Part shown: in pieces, positions 1-12,200 of the stretch
Layout of the letters: the number at the start of each line of letters is the position of its first letter
How positions within the stretch are numbered: the first letter of the stretch is position 1
Assembly: GCA_028564675.1 (NCBI GenBank)
Contig: JAOVVO010000178.1
Coordinates: forward strand, 1 to 64,000
Direction of reading: 5' to 3'
Source: Onchocerca lupi
Taxonomy: Eukaryota; Nematoda; Chromadorea; Rhabditida; Onchocercidae
DNA length: 64,000 nt
Translations under genes and position numbers: made by a program
Notes under the pieces: generated by a model
Database searches by the model: none
What the model was told of the DNA's origin: nothing
The model's input: only the letters and a program-made list of their open reading frames with translations

Positions 1-331
1 GTAGGAACGTGAATAACTGAAAGATGTTGATTGTAGGAACGTGAATAACTGAAAGATGTTGATTGTAGGAACGTGAATAACTGAAAGATGTTGATTGTAG
101 GAACGTGAATAACTGAAAGATGTTGATTGTAGGAACGTGAATAACTGAAAGATGTTGATAGCAGGAACGTGAATAACTGAAAGATGTTGATTGTAGGAAC
201 GTGAATAACTGAAAGATGTTGATTGTAGGAACGTGAATAACTGAAAGATGTTGATAGCAGGAACGTGAATAACTGAAAGATGTTGATAGCAGGAACGTGA
301 ATAACTGAAAGATTTTGATTGCAGGAACGTC
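1..331. repeat. 32-bp tandem satellite array
   Basis: Ten full head-to-tail copies of a 32-bp unit (starts at 1, 33, 65 and so on to 289) are followed by a partial eleventh that decays after about 331. The core of each unit reads GGAACGTGAATAACTGAAAG. Copies are nearly identical; the main variation is at the unit junction, where TTGTAGG alternates with TAGCAGG, and one late copy has GATTTTG instead of GATGTTG. The array starts at the first base of the window and so almost certainly extends to the left. No open reading frame or known satellite family was recognised. Confidence 0.97.
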
Positions 332-3300
332 AATCAATCTTAATGAAATAGTGTTGATTTAAGTTAAGCAAAATGAACAACTGTTAAATAAATTAAATAG
401 AATAACAAATAAAACTTTATCACAGTGTTTCAGCAATGCAATAATTGTATCCTTTCATCACGAAAATTTCAATGATTGCCGTAAAAAGTAATTGTTCAGC
501 TTAAATCTTATAAAAACAGGTAATTAATTCATCAGATACTTTGTCATCTAATATATAACTTTTTCTAAAAGATCTTCATTAATTTACCCGTTTTTCAGGT
601 ATCGGTAATTTAGATCATTACAATTCAAATCATTATTTCAAATCATTATGATTTAAACAAAACTGATTATGTATTGCCAATTTTCAATGATATTACAACA
701 CGTTGATTACTGGAAAGTAAATGAAACTCTTACACGCAACTTAAAACACTTATAGAATTTAGAAATTATTGGTTTCCGAAACATTCATAGTAATACTGAC
801 ATTTTAGCTTTGATTGTAGATGAGGAAAAATCGAGATTAGTAAAAAGTTTATTGATATCATAACAGCTTTGATTTATTATGCACTGAATTGCTTAATTAA
901 ATTACTAAAGTTTTAATGACAAAGATTTTTGAAAAATTCGTGATATAATCTAGGATTCTGTGGAAAGTATCCTTAAATTTGCTAATATAGAACTATTTAT
1001 CGAATCTTTCCTCCTTTGATAACTATAGATCATTATGAATGCACTAAATTTAACAATTTCTTTCATTCAATTTCAAGGAATTTTAATGAGTTTTGCAACT
1101 TATTTAATTGCAAATTAGCTATCTCATTTGAAACGAATCATATTCAATACATTTTTGCCGCACATACTGCATCAACCCATTTTAATTACCATTTTGTTAC
1201 TTGAAAAATTTTAAGGAACTGTAAATTTAGCGAATATATTTAGTCTATAATAAAAAGTTTTGCTGGCATAAAAAGGAAAATGATAGGTTAGGATCGAAAA
1301 CACCTGAGGATATAACTTTTAAAAATGAAATTTAAACTTTTCAAGCCAAATTTTCCAAGCTACAAATATCATTATTTAATGATTTCTTTAATTTCTATTA
1401 AACTAAACTAAACTAAATAAGGTTTCTTCTATAGCATTTGGTTGCAAAAAAAATAAAATAAAATAAAAAAATTGAAGAGAAACAATTGTCGGGAATCAGT
1501 ACCTCTTCATCTTGAAAAATTACCGATAACCTGAATATCATTATTCACAATTCATAATTCTGGATCAAATAAACTCATGCCATTAAACATATTGCGGTCA
1601 CGTAATATATTTATGGTATTTCTTGTTTATTTTGATACTTACAAAAAGTACTATCTACAAATTTTCTACTTTATAATATTTTTATCAATTAAATTAAAAA
1701 GAAATTTCCAGAAGAATAAATCTACCTTATGCATCTTTTGTCAATTAATTTTTCAAGATTATATTTTATAAATTATCTTATCAATATTTGCTTTTTTTTT
1801 TTCATAAACTTTTTGTAACATTTATATCGTAATTAGATTCATGTAGTAAATCGGAAAGATGCAAGGGAGATTTATGCAGCAGTTCTCATTTCCACTTCAT
1901 AAAAAAAAAAAGAACACCAAAAATCAGAGTTGACGCATAATTTCTCAGATATTAACAACTTTTACAGAGATTTGTGAATTAACCACCTGAGTTTATCATA
2001 AATGCTTGACAGTATCTCATTACCGTAATCTTCGTAAATACTGTATACTTGCAATCTCCAAAGGTAGATTATGAATATCCGCATACCAAAAATTGCAGAT
2101 ATATTAATGATATCATACAAGCAGTACTGATAAAAAAAAAAAAAAAACCAGTATAACAATTACACAATATTCATCTAAATTTACTCATTTTCTGTAGCTT
2201 TTTGCCGATTTATCAACAACGCTTTTGATAATCATCTGATGACTAAGCCTTTCTCGAATTTTCATATGCTTTTCCTATTTATCATTTTCTCAAAACATTA
2301 TCGAGATTCAATTCGTAGGAGTGAAAAGAAATGGAAGTGAAGATGTTGTATTTAATTTCAATTAGTGAAGTAATGGGATGATTTTAAAAAAGTATAAATT
2401 GAAAAAAAAAAGCCAGATTTCATTGGAATCGATAAAAAAAGCCTAAGCCTTTTTTAATGTCTTTTTTATGACTTTCCACATAATAAGCCTGCCGATTTTA
2501 TGTTAGATTGCTTTCATAGGAACGAACGATGAGAGATTGTAATGTTTTATTTTTGTTTTCACTATTTAGAATTTGAACTTAACAAAACTATGAAAATACC
2601 GATTTTATGAGGAAATGGAGAACGTAAAATTTTTCGTTTTTTCTTTCAAATCGAAGTTTCTATCTCGTTGCTTACTTTCTTGAATTAAAATTACTTGGAT
2701 TTTAACAATTTAAAGATTTTCTTGCAATCTGATCTCTCTACTCGTACCACCTTTTTTGTATTGTTCAGTTATTTATGTTTGCTATTCACCTTGTATTTAT
2801 TGTATGCTATATTACTCAATTTTGATTTGACACTTTTTTGTTGACCACTTTCAGAAAATGAAGTGAAAAAGTGTGTCCTCAAATATCTTACAACAATTAA
2901 TTAGGCTACTGGGAAAGTGTTCAAATTATTTTAGTTCCCTGGAGCAATACTGGAGAAGAATTTCAACATGAAGGATTCATATAAATGATGCTAAATTGAT
3001 GCATGAAAGAAAACTTTGAGTCCCCGAACTTTTTTTCCACGAACTTTTAGACTGGATGGTTTTGACTCCTTTATTTCTACCAACTTTTAGGATGGAAAAT
3101 CAGTGTTTCTTAAGTTCGGCAAGTCCTCATTCTTAAAATACCAAGAAGAGCATCATTCTTTGTTACATTTCTGTGTAATCAGTACAGTAGTTGAAGTGAG
3201 CAGATCGATTGACACTTCGGCTTATTTCTCGGAAGACCCCCAAAAGTCCTTTATTTTTTCACAAAGTTCAATTAATTTTCCTTGCGACAATTAATTAAAT

Positions 3301-4139
3301 GTCAGTATGAAGTGATTCAGAGCCCAGAATGATTCCTGAATTTATTTCGATTAATCTTGAAAATTATCCCATGATTTTATATTATTCCTGTTCTGTTAGC
3401 AGATGATTTGCTGTACTATACCTGAACTATATAATGCAAATAACGATGAATTATATAACAATCGATTTCACACAAAATGGAAGACTTGGCAGAATGAAAG
3501 ATCTGATAGTCCAGAAGTTTTCAATCTCAAAAAGAATTCCAAAAATATTGTAATTCCAACTGATCGTTAAGTTAAACTCCACTTATCATTGGCATATTTC
3601 CACATGTACTTGATACACAATTTTCTAATATTGCAACAATGTTCAAAATTACCAGCAAAGAAGCACTAATAAAGATAAAAGTATAAACTGCAATTTCCTA
3701 AAATTTTAAGAAAAATGAAAATTTCATATAGCCTAGTATTTCAAATCGAAACAAGTAAAATTGAATAAGAGGTCAGTGTAAAATAAATTGATGGAAATTC
3801 ATCCAACCAGATCGACAACTGTTTAAATTTTATAAAAGATGATATTTAGACGCAGTTTTCATGATAGCTACAGATGATAGTGCATTATTGAGTTAATGTT
3901 TATAACCAAAAACAAATCCCAAAAGGACTAGAAAAATAACAAGAAATTATGATCATATAAAGCACTAAGAAAAAATGAAGAAAATAAAATACAAAACTAA
4001 AAATATGCGCAGTGGAAAAGAAAAAAAACCATTAAACAAAATAAAGTCAAAGATTTCTTTCTGTAAACTAACTCATTAAATTTACATCAAATACAATCTG
4101 TCACAGTAACAAGGCACTCTGAAAATGGCAATCAGTTTT
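332..4139. other. AT-rich stretch without a recognised gene
   Basis: Both strands were read for splice-bounded coding segments and none was convincing. Short open frames (for example plus 1016-1204, 1577-1771 and 3103-3294) have the composition expected of chance frames in AT-rich DNA and show no family motif. It holds poly-A and poly-T runs but no hairpin or repeat of note apart from the satellite edge. Confidence 0.5.
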
Positions 4140-6062
4140 TCAAATTTTGTTTGTTCTCCTGAATTGCTGAGCAATCATTATCCGCCAACTGCACTTTTAC
4201 TTTTTGACTTCATGTAAATGAAAAGTCTTCAGTATATCAGTATGTCACTGGGAAATCTAAAATGGCAACGTTATATGAAAAACGAAATAAATAAACATCA
4301 AGAATTGCAAACAAATGCCTCGAAAAATTTTTTCAAAAGTCCCAACACATCTGAAAGAGAATCAAGAGATTAAGAGATAAGAGAATCAAAAGATTAATTT
4401 AAGTTCTAATAATTCTACAGGAATTTAAAATCCAGACAAACTTTTTTTGGAAGCATCAATGATTTCACATGTAGAAGAAATAGACGGTGGACAGCGGTGT
4501 GAAAGTCCCTGAGCAACTGCACTACGTTCATGTTTTAATGCAAAATCGGCATTAATTGACCATAGAGAATCCTAAAAAATGAAAGCAAAAAATTTAAAAA
4601 ATAAAATCCTTTTCATATCAAAGTCCGAAATTTCGTCAATTTATCAAAAGTAAGTTATCATCTGAAAAATAATGCCATGATTTAAGGTATCTAAAGTATT
4701 TAAATCAAATCAAACTGTTTTATTCCGTGATACTTCCAAGGAAATGGAAATTCTTTTTTGTAGCTAAGAAAGCAATTTAATTTTGAATATTCATTTAGAT
4801 AACTGACCTTACATATGAAGCATTTAGAAGTGAGCAGTGTTTCTCCCACCGAAAATTTCCAGTTTGGTGACAGCTTTTCACAATTGGGATTCTATAAAAA
4901 ATTCCTCAAGTCATCACCATGGAACTGTATTTCTTTTTAAGAGATCATTCCGTATGATACGTCCACTTTCAAAAATTCTCAAATCCCAGCTCCATTCTTA
5001 TAATTCTATTTATGGAAGTAACGATATAATTCTTTGACATTTTCATTTTAAAAATATTTTAAAGAATATATAAAAATATTCAGTTAGTAAGAAACTATAC
5101 TTCCATACTTTTTACCATGTAAAATTATGTGCTTACTAAAAAAAGAAAGCGATGATATATATCATTTAGGGAAAGTTGGCGTTCCGATGATGTGGCCAAT
5201 ACTCGGTATATCCAACACAACAACGAACATTTGTTGACCAAACGCTTCTCTACAAACAGAATAATTCAAATGCCTGACATTCATAAAATATACTACTAGA
5301 ACTCAAAGAAGCAAAGACCGAATTAGAAAGCAGAAATTCACGAAGTTCCGAAATGTAAAGACAAAGTTAAATTTATAAACTTAGTAAAATAAAAATTAAT
5401 TTCATAGATTTTTGCAGACACAGCTTCAATAATGCATGAAAATAAGGACACAAATGAACAAACAAATGAAATTATTCCAATCCAAAATAATCGTGTATTT
5501 AAAAAAAAAAAAGAAACTTTCGAAATTTGTCGTACCTGTTGAATTATTACAAATTACTTGTTCTGCTGCAATCTGCTCTTTATCTTCGCGATACATGATA
5601 TCTTCCGAGACAGATCCAGTGTTGAAATTGTGAAATAGATTCTTCTCAGTAAACTGAGGAAATGAACCATCCAAAGAAGCAAAGTGTTCTAAATTTTCAC
5701 TATCATCTCAATAAATCATTCCATAATACAAATTCAACTAAATCAAAAATAAAATGGTTCAAGAATGAGAATAATAAAAATTTAAAGATGAACATATTTT
5801 AAAAATTAAGCAACAAGAAAATAGAACCCTATCGTCTTTTTAATAATGAACATTTTCTCATCTGCAATGCTAACTTATCGTTCCCTTCCTTCTAATTGGT
5901 AGCCTTCATCACTCTAAATCAACACACCAATTATTGTTTAGAAACAACATAGAAGATCTTTATTATATCTTTGGGACATATATTACAGCGTAACAGAATG
6001 TGAAGATTTGGTACCACAAAACAAAAACAGTCTCTGTCAATGGTAACTCCTCAAAGCAAATC

Positions 6063-6093
<31 letters not shown>

Positions 6094-6256
6094 CTACCAG
6101 GTAATCTGTAATTGACAAGCCAATCGAGACATTTCAGATCATCGGCTTCGTTTTCTTCTTCCGATCTGTCAGCCACTTCGTCAGCTTTCCGTCCCTCATT
6201 TTCTCCTATTGTATCGATTATTTCAACTGGCATCAAAAACAAACCATTCCTTGTAA
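4140..6256 (-). pseudogene. degenerate DNase II-like gene
   Basis: Minus-strand coding-looking blocks lie in the order expected for deoxyribonuclease II, the acid endonuclease of phagolysosomes. Block 6098-6256 ends with DWLVNYRLP, matching the family's N-terminal DWFxxYKLP. Block 5536-5653 has QIAAEQVICNN, which resembles the QLAxxxYND segment. Block 5162-5248 reads GQQMFVVVLDIPSIGHIIG then TPTFP, aligning without gaps to the GHTKGVLLLD...HSVPNFP core. The remaining blocks are 4917-4985 (IIRND...VPW), 4808-4891 (CEKLSPNW), 4442-4571 (SSTCEIIDASKK) and about 4140-4210 (SQKVKVQLADNDC). The catalytic His of the GHTKG motif is Gln here. Phases between several blocks do not fit, stops follow FPK and VPW, and the last block has in-frame stops, so this is most likely a relic. 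It could instead be a very divergent gene with unseen exons. The family call is inferred from motif order. Confidence 0.5.
6063..6088. repeat. (TA)n microsatellite
   Basis: About 13 TA dinucleotides, lying in an intron-like position just downstream of the first block of the DNase II-like relic on the minus strand. Confidence 0.95.
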
Positions 6257-6429
6257 CTAATTTGTCTCATAAAGAAAATCTGAAAAAGAAATCTTCACAA
6301 ATCGCGTTGGGCAGACAGAATCCGCCAATCCTAATCTAACTGTTTATACCAATTAAAACTTTAACAATATTTGTATTTTTGACGGTTTTCAATAACCTAA
6401 GTTTTCTATGATATTTTGTTGTAAGAATT

Positions 6430-6485
6430 ACCAGGGAAGATTGCCATTCCGATGCAGAAATCCCTCAACAACGAACAACCCCATA
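6430..6485 (-). pseudogene. second DNase II-like fragment (tentative)
   Basis: This short segment resembles 5165-5245 at nucleotide level. Both contain, on the plus strand, a GGGAA-RRTTGSC-RTTCCGATG stretch followed at a similar distance by CAACAACGAACA. On the minus strand one frame gives CIGMAIFPG, comparable to HIIGTPTFPK of the neighbouring relic. It may be a fragment of a duplicated DNase II-like gene. The match is short and I cannot exclude chance. Confidence 0.25.
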
Positions 6486-6609
6486 TGTCTCAAATAGACA
6501 TCTCAAAAAATCCACTTATCTTAGACAAAAATTTTCACGGAATCGGTGAGTGAAACTCAACGTCTCACATTCTTTCGTCAACGCACTGACTGTCACTAAA
6601 ATGGAAATA

Positions 6610-7977
6610 TTTTATAATATAAATATGCCGGAATAATCAGAGGATTTGTATTATAGAAATCCATATTATTTCTCAATTAAATGAATCTTTTATTCATATC
6701 TTGGCCCAATGATCTTTGTTTTCTCATTCTCCAATCTAATAGAGCTCAAGTGGATTGTCTGAAGGATTGTAAAACAAATAATTTCTGTCTTACATTATTA
6801 AAAATTAGCAGTATCTGCAAAGCCAATCCAGATGTTTTGTAACAAGAAAAGTTTGTAAAATGTAAAACAGTTTCTTTGTTCACATAGCTGTCTTTGTTTG
6901 TGATTACCAAGTTTAACTTCAATAGTAAAAAATCGTAAACTCATTCATATGTAAACCTTCCGGTTTTATAACCACCCTCCAATGTCTCTGTTATAAAAAG
7001 GGATGTTAGCTACCATAAATTATCCTCTGGACCAGCGCAAATCTTTAAATCGGTTGACCCTTTAAATCTTCGTCCGTTATTTTCTGTCATTAATACCTAT
7101 TCAGTCCTTCATCAAACCTTTCCAAACTTCAAATAAACCCCGAAATAAACCCCCGTACTAACTATAAAACAAATATTCAAGCTTTCGATTGTACTTTCCA
7201 TATTCATCCATAAATTGTACTGTAACGTAATTGCTGTAATAAAATACATCATTACTGAGCCTTTATCATACGACAAATTCGTCCACACAAATAACCAATC
7301 CCCAAATTCTCCAAAGGAAAAATTTTTACGACACTGGCACAATGATAGGGATGTAACAATTATTATGTTGGATTCGTTCCTTTTCGATCATCGATTCTCG
7401 GATTTACTTGCGGATGTTCATCAATTAATATTTGGAAATTAAATTTAAAAAAAAAATGCTATGAAACACCCTTCTTTATTTGCAATCATAGCAGTAGAAA
7501 AATATTGTAAACGATCAAGAACATGTAATTGCAGTGATTACAATGAAAAGCAGCATATAGTGATTTTGTTTTTGTTAGCTAACGATGTTAGAAGCTGATA
7601 ATTAATGAAAAATCTTTCACACTGCTAAAGTCATGCTAGCGAAATTATTTTAAGAAGTACAGTTTTCTTGTTTTTTAAAGCTACTATCCAGTGGATGCAT
7701 TAAATCGATATGAGAAGATTAGGTACTGTACAAATCCATTTCGTTATAACTAAAATTGGCAGGAACCATTCGTTTCATATTTCAATATAATAATACACTT
7801 CAGTATGTTTATATCTCAGTCTATTAACATGGATTTTTTTTTCTTTTTTCTCTTGCATTACAGCTATAATAAAATAATCAAATGCCAATGAAAGACAACG
7901 CAAACAAGTCACTGATAATTCCAATATTTTCTAACTAAAGTTCTAGCAAAAATGCGATCACTTTCCGTTCATTCTTG
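6610..7977. other. intergenic stretch, no gene recognised
   Basis: The segment lies between the DNase II-like relic and the 3' end of the DUF229 gene. The part around 6960-7440 is slightly less AT-rich and is open on both strands (minus 7112-7342, plus 7215-7442). I see no family motif or paired splice sites that would make either frame a gene. Confidence 0.4.
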
Positions 7978-9040
7978 TCATTGTTGTCGACAGTAACACA
8001 AGGGTCGAATGTCTTCATCCTGCATACAATGGCTCTGGTTACCGTAACTATTCACTCGGATGATCTGAATTAACAAAATTACCAAAATTAAGCAACCAAA
8101 AATAGTCGTTGCTGGGGTTAGGTAGTTTTTGTATTAATTACTAAAATAAAATGATACTCTTGTGATCATTTGGAAATAATCATCCTTCTTCAACAGCTGT
8201 GCTTCATACTTTCCTTCACTTGGTGAGGCTTTGGCTACTATTTTCAGCATTGGTTGTTGATTGATGGATTCTGCCGAAACTACCTTCAAAAGGAATGCTT
8301 CAAGCCTAAGCCTCTTATTCGAAAAATTTTTTCCCATCATTTATTAATTATGTTCACTTATCGAACTTTGATGCATTAAAAGATAGCCGAGAAATTTCCA
8401 TTTCTCAGACAAAAATCGGATGTCTTAATACATATTACAATAACCATAAAGCATCTATTTAAATTCTTATTCAGTATTAAGTCATTACGAATGCAAAATC
8501 AACTTTAGCATTGTAATTTCTTATAATTTGCTTTTTCTAGTGAATTTAATCAAGTTCAGTCTGATGTCTGTTATGCATTAAATGTAATTTAATTACTCAA
8601 GAATCTACTCATTTCCGATTTTCTGATCTCTCAATAGTTATTCTATCCGACAGTTTAGTTTACTGAATGTTTAAATTGAAATCATTAATTCTTTTAAATA
8701 AAGTCTTTCGCATATTCCATCCACATATTTCTCTTTCAAGTAATCATTGATTTTATCGATGATGAATTGTGCAGCTTTTGTGACATTTTCATTGCGAATG
8801 TCATCGATTTTATACCACTTTTTTTCACAGATACAGTATTCATCTGGAATTTCCATATCTTCACATGTCCTACAAAATGAAAGCAAATTTCACAATTAAT
8901 CTAATTTTTTTCTCAAGTGGTGAAAATAAAAAGGCAACATTATACAGACCTGTCATACTGAATGGGCCTTAGAATGCTCTTCGCTCGGATTCCACCTCTT
9001 ACTTTGCCAAGTTCTTTGCTGTAATAAAGGTAAATATATC

Positions 9041-9135
9041 AAAAGCAAACTCAATTTTCTCGAAATAGCAATGATCCAATATTTACAATATATCCCTTGG
9101 GCGGTCATCCGGAGGCCAGGACCAGCCTACAAATG
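9041..9135. other. GC-richer island inside a DUF229 intron
   Basis: About 90 bp of distinctly higher GC (containing CATCCGGAGGCCAGGACCAG) interrupts an otherwise AT-rich intron between the exons ending at 9350 and beginning at 9018. It belongs to neither flanking exon and adds nothing to the DUF229 alignment. A fragment of a dispersed repeat or a structured intronic element would both fit. I do not recognise it. Confidence 0.4.
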
Positions 9136-11087
9136 GTATAATTCTCCGACGAACTTGAGAAAGGGACAAAAAGCAAACAAAAACAAGAAAGTAATTGTAA
9201 TTGAGGAAATGATGAAAACCATAATTTTATTGGATAAGATCGATTGTTTTGGAGCAAAATAATAAGCAGACAAATTGATGCAGAGAATGTTCGCTGATTT
9301 TTTACAGAAAAGACAAATCAGGATACTTTGTTTAATAGCAGAGTCAGACCTGAAATCATGTTCATCCCATTTCTGGGAACTTTCTTTTCTTGCATATCGT
9401 GCTATATCATACAGTGTAGCATAGATATCATAATGAGATGTGTGTCTTCGAGAATTTTTTTTCAAATTCAACATAAGTTGCTCATTTGGACGTAAATATT
9501 GTGGTACTGCTACCTGAAATAGGAAAATGATGAGGAAAACATTTATTATCCAACAATTTATAAGGCCTTGATATTCACAATTCCTATGAAAAAATTCTGA
9601 AATTTAATCAACACTAGTTTTGGGATATAAAAACATAAAAAGCATCAATCAAAGATTGATTGTTAGTATTTTGCAAGAAAAAGATTCCTTTCCGTAAGTA
9701 GAGGATTATTGTCCTCAATATATCCAGTATTCGTTCTTCTAATTTTGCCAAATCGTAATCCATGATCACCCATCACAAATAGAAAAGAATTATTCAAATT
9801 GTTGACATTTTTGAGAAAAAAGTTGGCGAAATACTAGAAATTATGAAGCATTTAAGATGAATTTTAGTTAAACATAGTTTTTTTTCTTGTTTTCTTCAGT
9901 TGATGGTAAAATCCAATTCTAATAACAATTTCATTTAAGAATTCTTTTTTAAAAATAAGTCATAAAAAAAATGGCCAACCTTATCAGCTCGATATAATCC
10001 ACTTGCTGAATCATGAGTTAGTACTGTTAACCACACCAAGACAAATTTCGAGATTCCTTTATATTCGTTTAAGAATTTGTCCGAAAAATCCATGATTTTG
10101 TGATAGTTTTCATGGCATTCTTACTCATAGAAATGAATACCGAAATCTTTTTTAACTTCTTGTTCATCTGGTCGAAGTACCAAAGCACTTTAGAAGAACA
10201 GATTGCGGGATTGTTTGAGAAATTTTATACTAATCTTATTGATTTATTTCAAATTATTTCTTCTAACCACTTTATTTATTGAAAGAATTAATAAATCCAA
10301 TTGATCGTTAGAACTATTTAACACACTATTTTCGATTTATTATTTTCTAATTAAAAATCTTAAAAAGAAATAATAATTCTCATGTTTTTTTAATTCTGCT
10401 CAAGTAGTAAAATTTAAAAACAATAAAATTTCCAGAAATAGAAATTAAACAGAAATGAGCAATATTTTGTAATTGAATTCAAATTTTATTAAAAGTATGA
10501 AATTCTCGAAAAAAAAAATCGTCCTTACTAATTTACCTCCCATAATGGTCAGTTGGAGCTTTATGAAAACCTTTACAATTTGGCCAGGTAAACATGCTTG
10601 GCCAATCTTCAGCCACTATCGATGCGTAACTTTGATTGATAAAATCATAAGTTACCGTCTCGTTCATTTTTACACCATACTGAAATGAAGGAGAAAAATT
10701 GAATTTGTTAATTTCAACCCATTATTTTACGGTTATTGTAATAGATGAATTTAAAATGCTATGTTGAAACTAATTCCTTTGCCTCATTGTTTGAAGCAAG
10801 GACGCTGGGATCGATTGCAAGTTTAGCAATTTTACTAATTTACAATTTATAGAAGTTCTGGAAAAAAAGTAATACGAAAAGATATTTATTTTACGAGGTA
10901 ATTTACTTCTTGACTTTTTATAGATAAAAAAAAAAGGGTTTCTATTGCTCATAGTCATTACACATTAAGATGTATTAGTAATCATTACCGTAACTGACAT
11001 ATTTTACTCATTGACACACTTACTGATACTTAATTGATTTCAGCATTTTTTAATTTGTTATCAATTTTAATTTTAATTTGTTATGAA

Positions 11088-11111
11088 TTTAATTCAATGC
11101 ATTGAATTAAA
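11088..11111. repeat. 24-bp perfect palindrome
   Basis: The sequence reads TTTAATTCAATG followed by its exact reverse complement. It lies 15 bases inside the intron that follows the DUF229 exon 11199-11126. It may simply be an AT-rich chance palindrome. Confidence 0.9.
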
Positions 11112-12141
11112 ATGATACAGCTTACCTCGCAGGAATTCGGATGCTCTGAATCTTTTTTGCCGGAAAAATGATTCGGATTTAGCTCAGTGACACGAGTTCC
11201 TGAAATGAAATAAAAGAAATTCAACTTCATAGAAGTATTTATATACATAGTGTTCGCAAATTACGAACTTCATTTAATAATAATTGTAAATTTAATTCCA
11301 ATAATCAATGATGCGGGAAAAATAGAACAAACAGGTAAATTAATCGAAGTAAACTTCAAAAAGAACTGAAAATTGTCTATGAAGTAAGATAGAAATAAAA
11401 ACCTGAAAAAATGGCGAAAGCATTTGGTCGACTGTTACGGCCATTTTGTTGTGATAATCAAATGTTGTCGCATCGTACAATTGACGGAGAACCTCAAAAT
11501 TATAACTTTTTTCACAATTTTCAATAAATCATTTTATAGTTTTCCACTTTTGAAATTTATTCAAATCATTTTGCTTCATTTATTTCTTTTTCTCGCAAAT
11601 TCATAATGATGAAATTGAGATAACTAAATGAATTTATAAATGTTAGAATAACTAAAGTTAGAATAAATGAAACTAATGAAGTTAGAATAACTTTTCACTA
11701 TTTTCATAGCTTAGAAATGCAGTCATTAATAAGTACCTAAGATATTATCATCCACAATTATCAATAATTTTAAGATTTACAATTCAGTGGAAAATGAATG
11801 TTTAATTGAAGAATGAAAATAAGTAAAATACGGCTGTTAAACTAATTATGAACTTATCCTCTCCAAACTTCTTTAAAATATAACATATTCATTAGATTAT
11901 CTTTCAAGCGAACATTATCCGGAAAATATTCGACGACATAAAGTCAATATTTAGGCTTATCACAGAAGATATCATCCTATCTTAGACTTATTCCAGAAGA
12001 AAACAATACGTGAATCGATGTCAATATCACTGAATAGAGATGGGCGAACTTCAACTGACATGGATTACTGAATTAGCAAGTTCAACTATCAAATCCAATT
12101 CTCCTGTTTCTTTCTTACTCATACTGAGAATATTTAGCTTG

Positions 12142-12200
12142 TTTCATGATATGATAAATAATTGACATCACAAGTAACTTTCATGATATGATAAGTAATT
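12142..12200. repeat. short direct repeat
   Basis: Two copies of a 22-bp segment, TTTCATGATATGATAARTAATT, start at 12142 and 12179 and differ at one base. They lie in an intron of the DUF229 gene. Confidence 0.7.

Noticed and set aside
6112..6339. Serine-rich plus-strand open frame
   Set aside because: It is the reverse strand of the acidic DNase II-like block at 6098-6256; the minus frame has the family motif and a proper donor.
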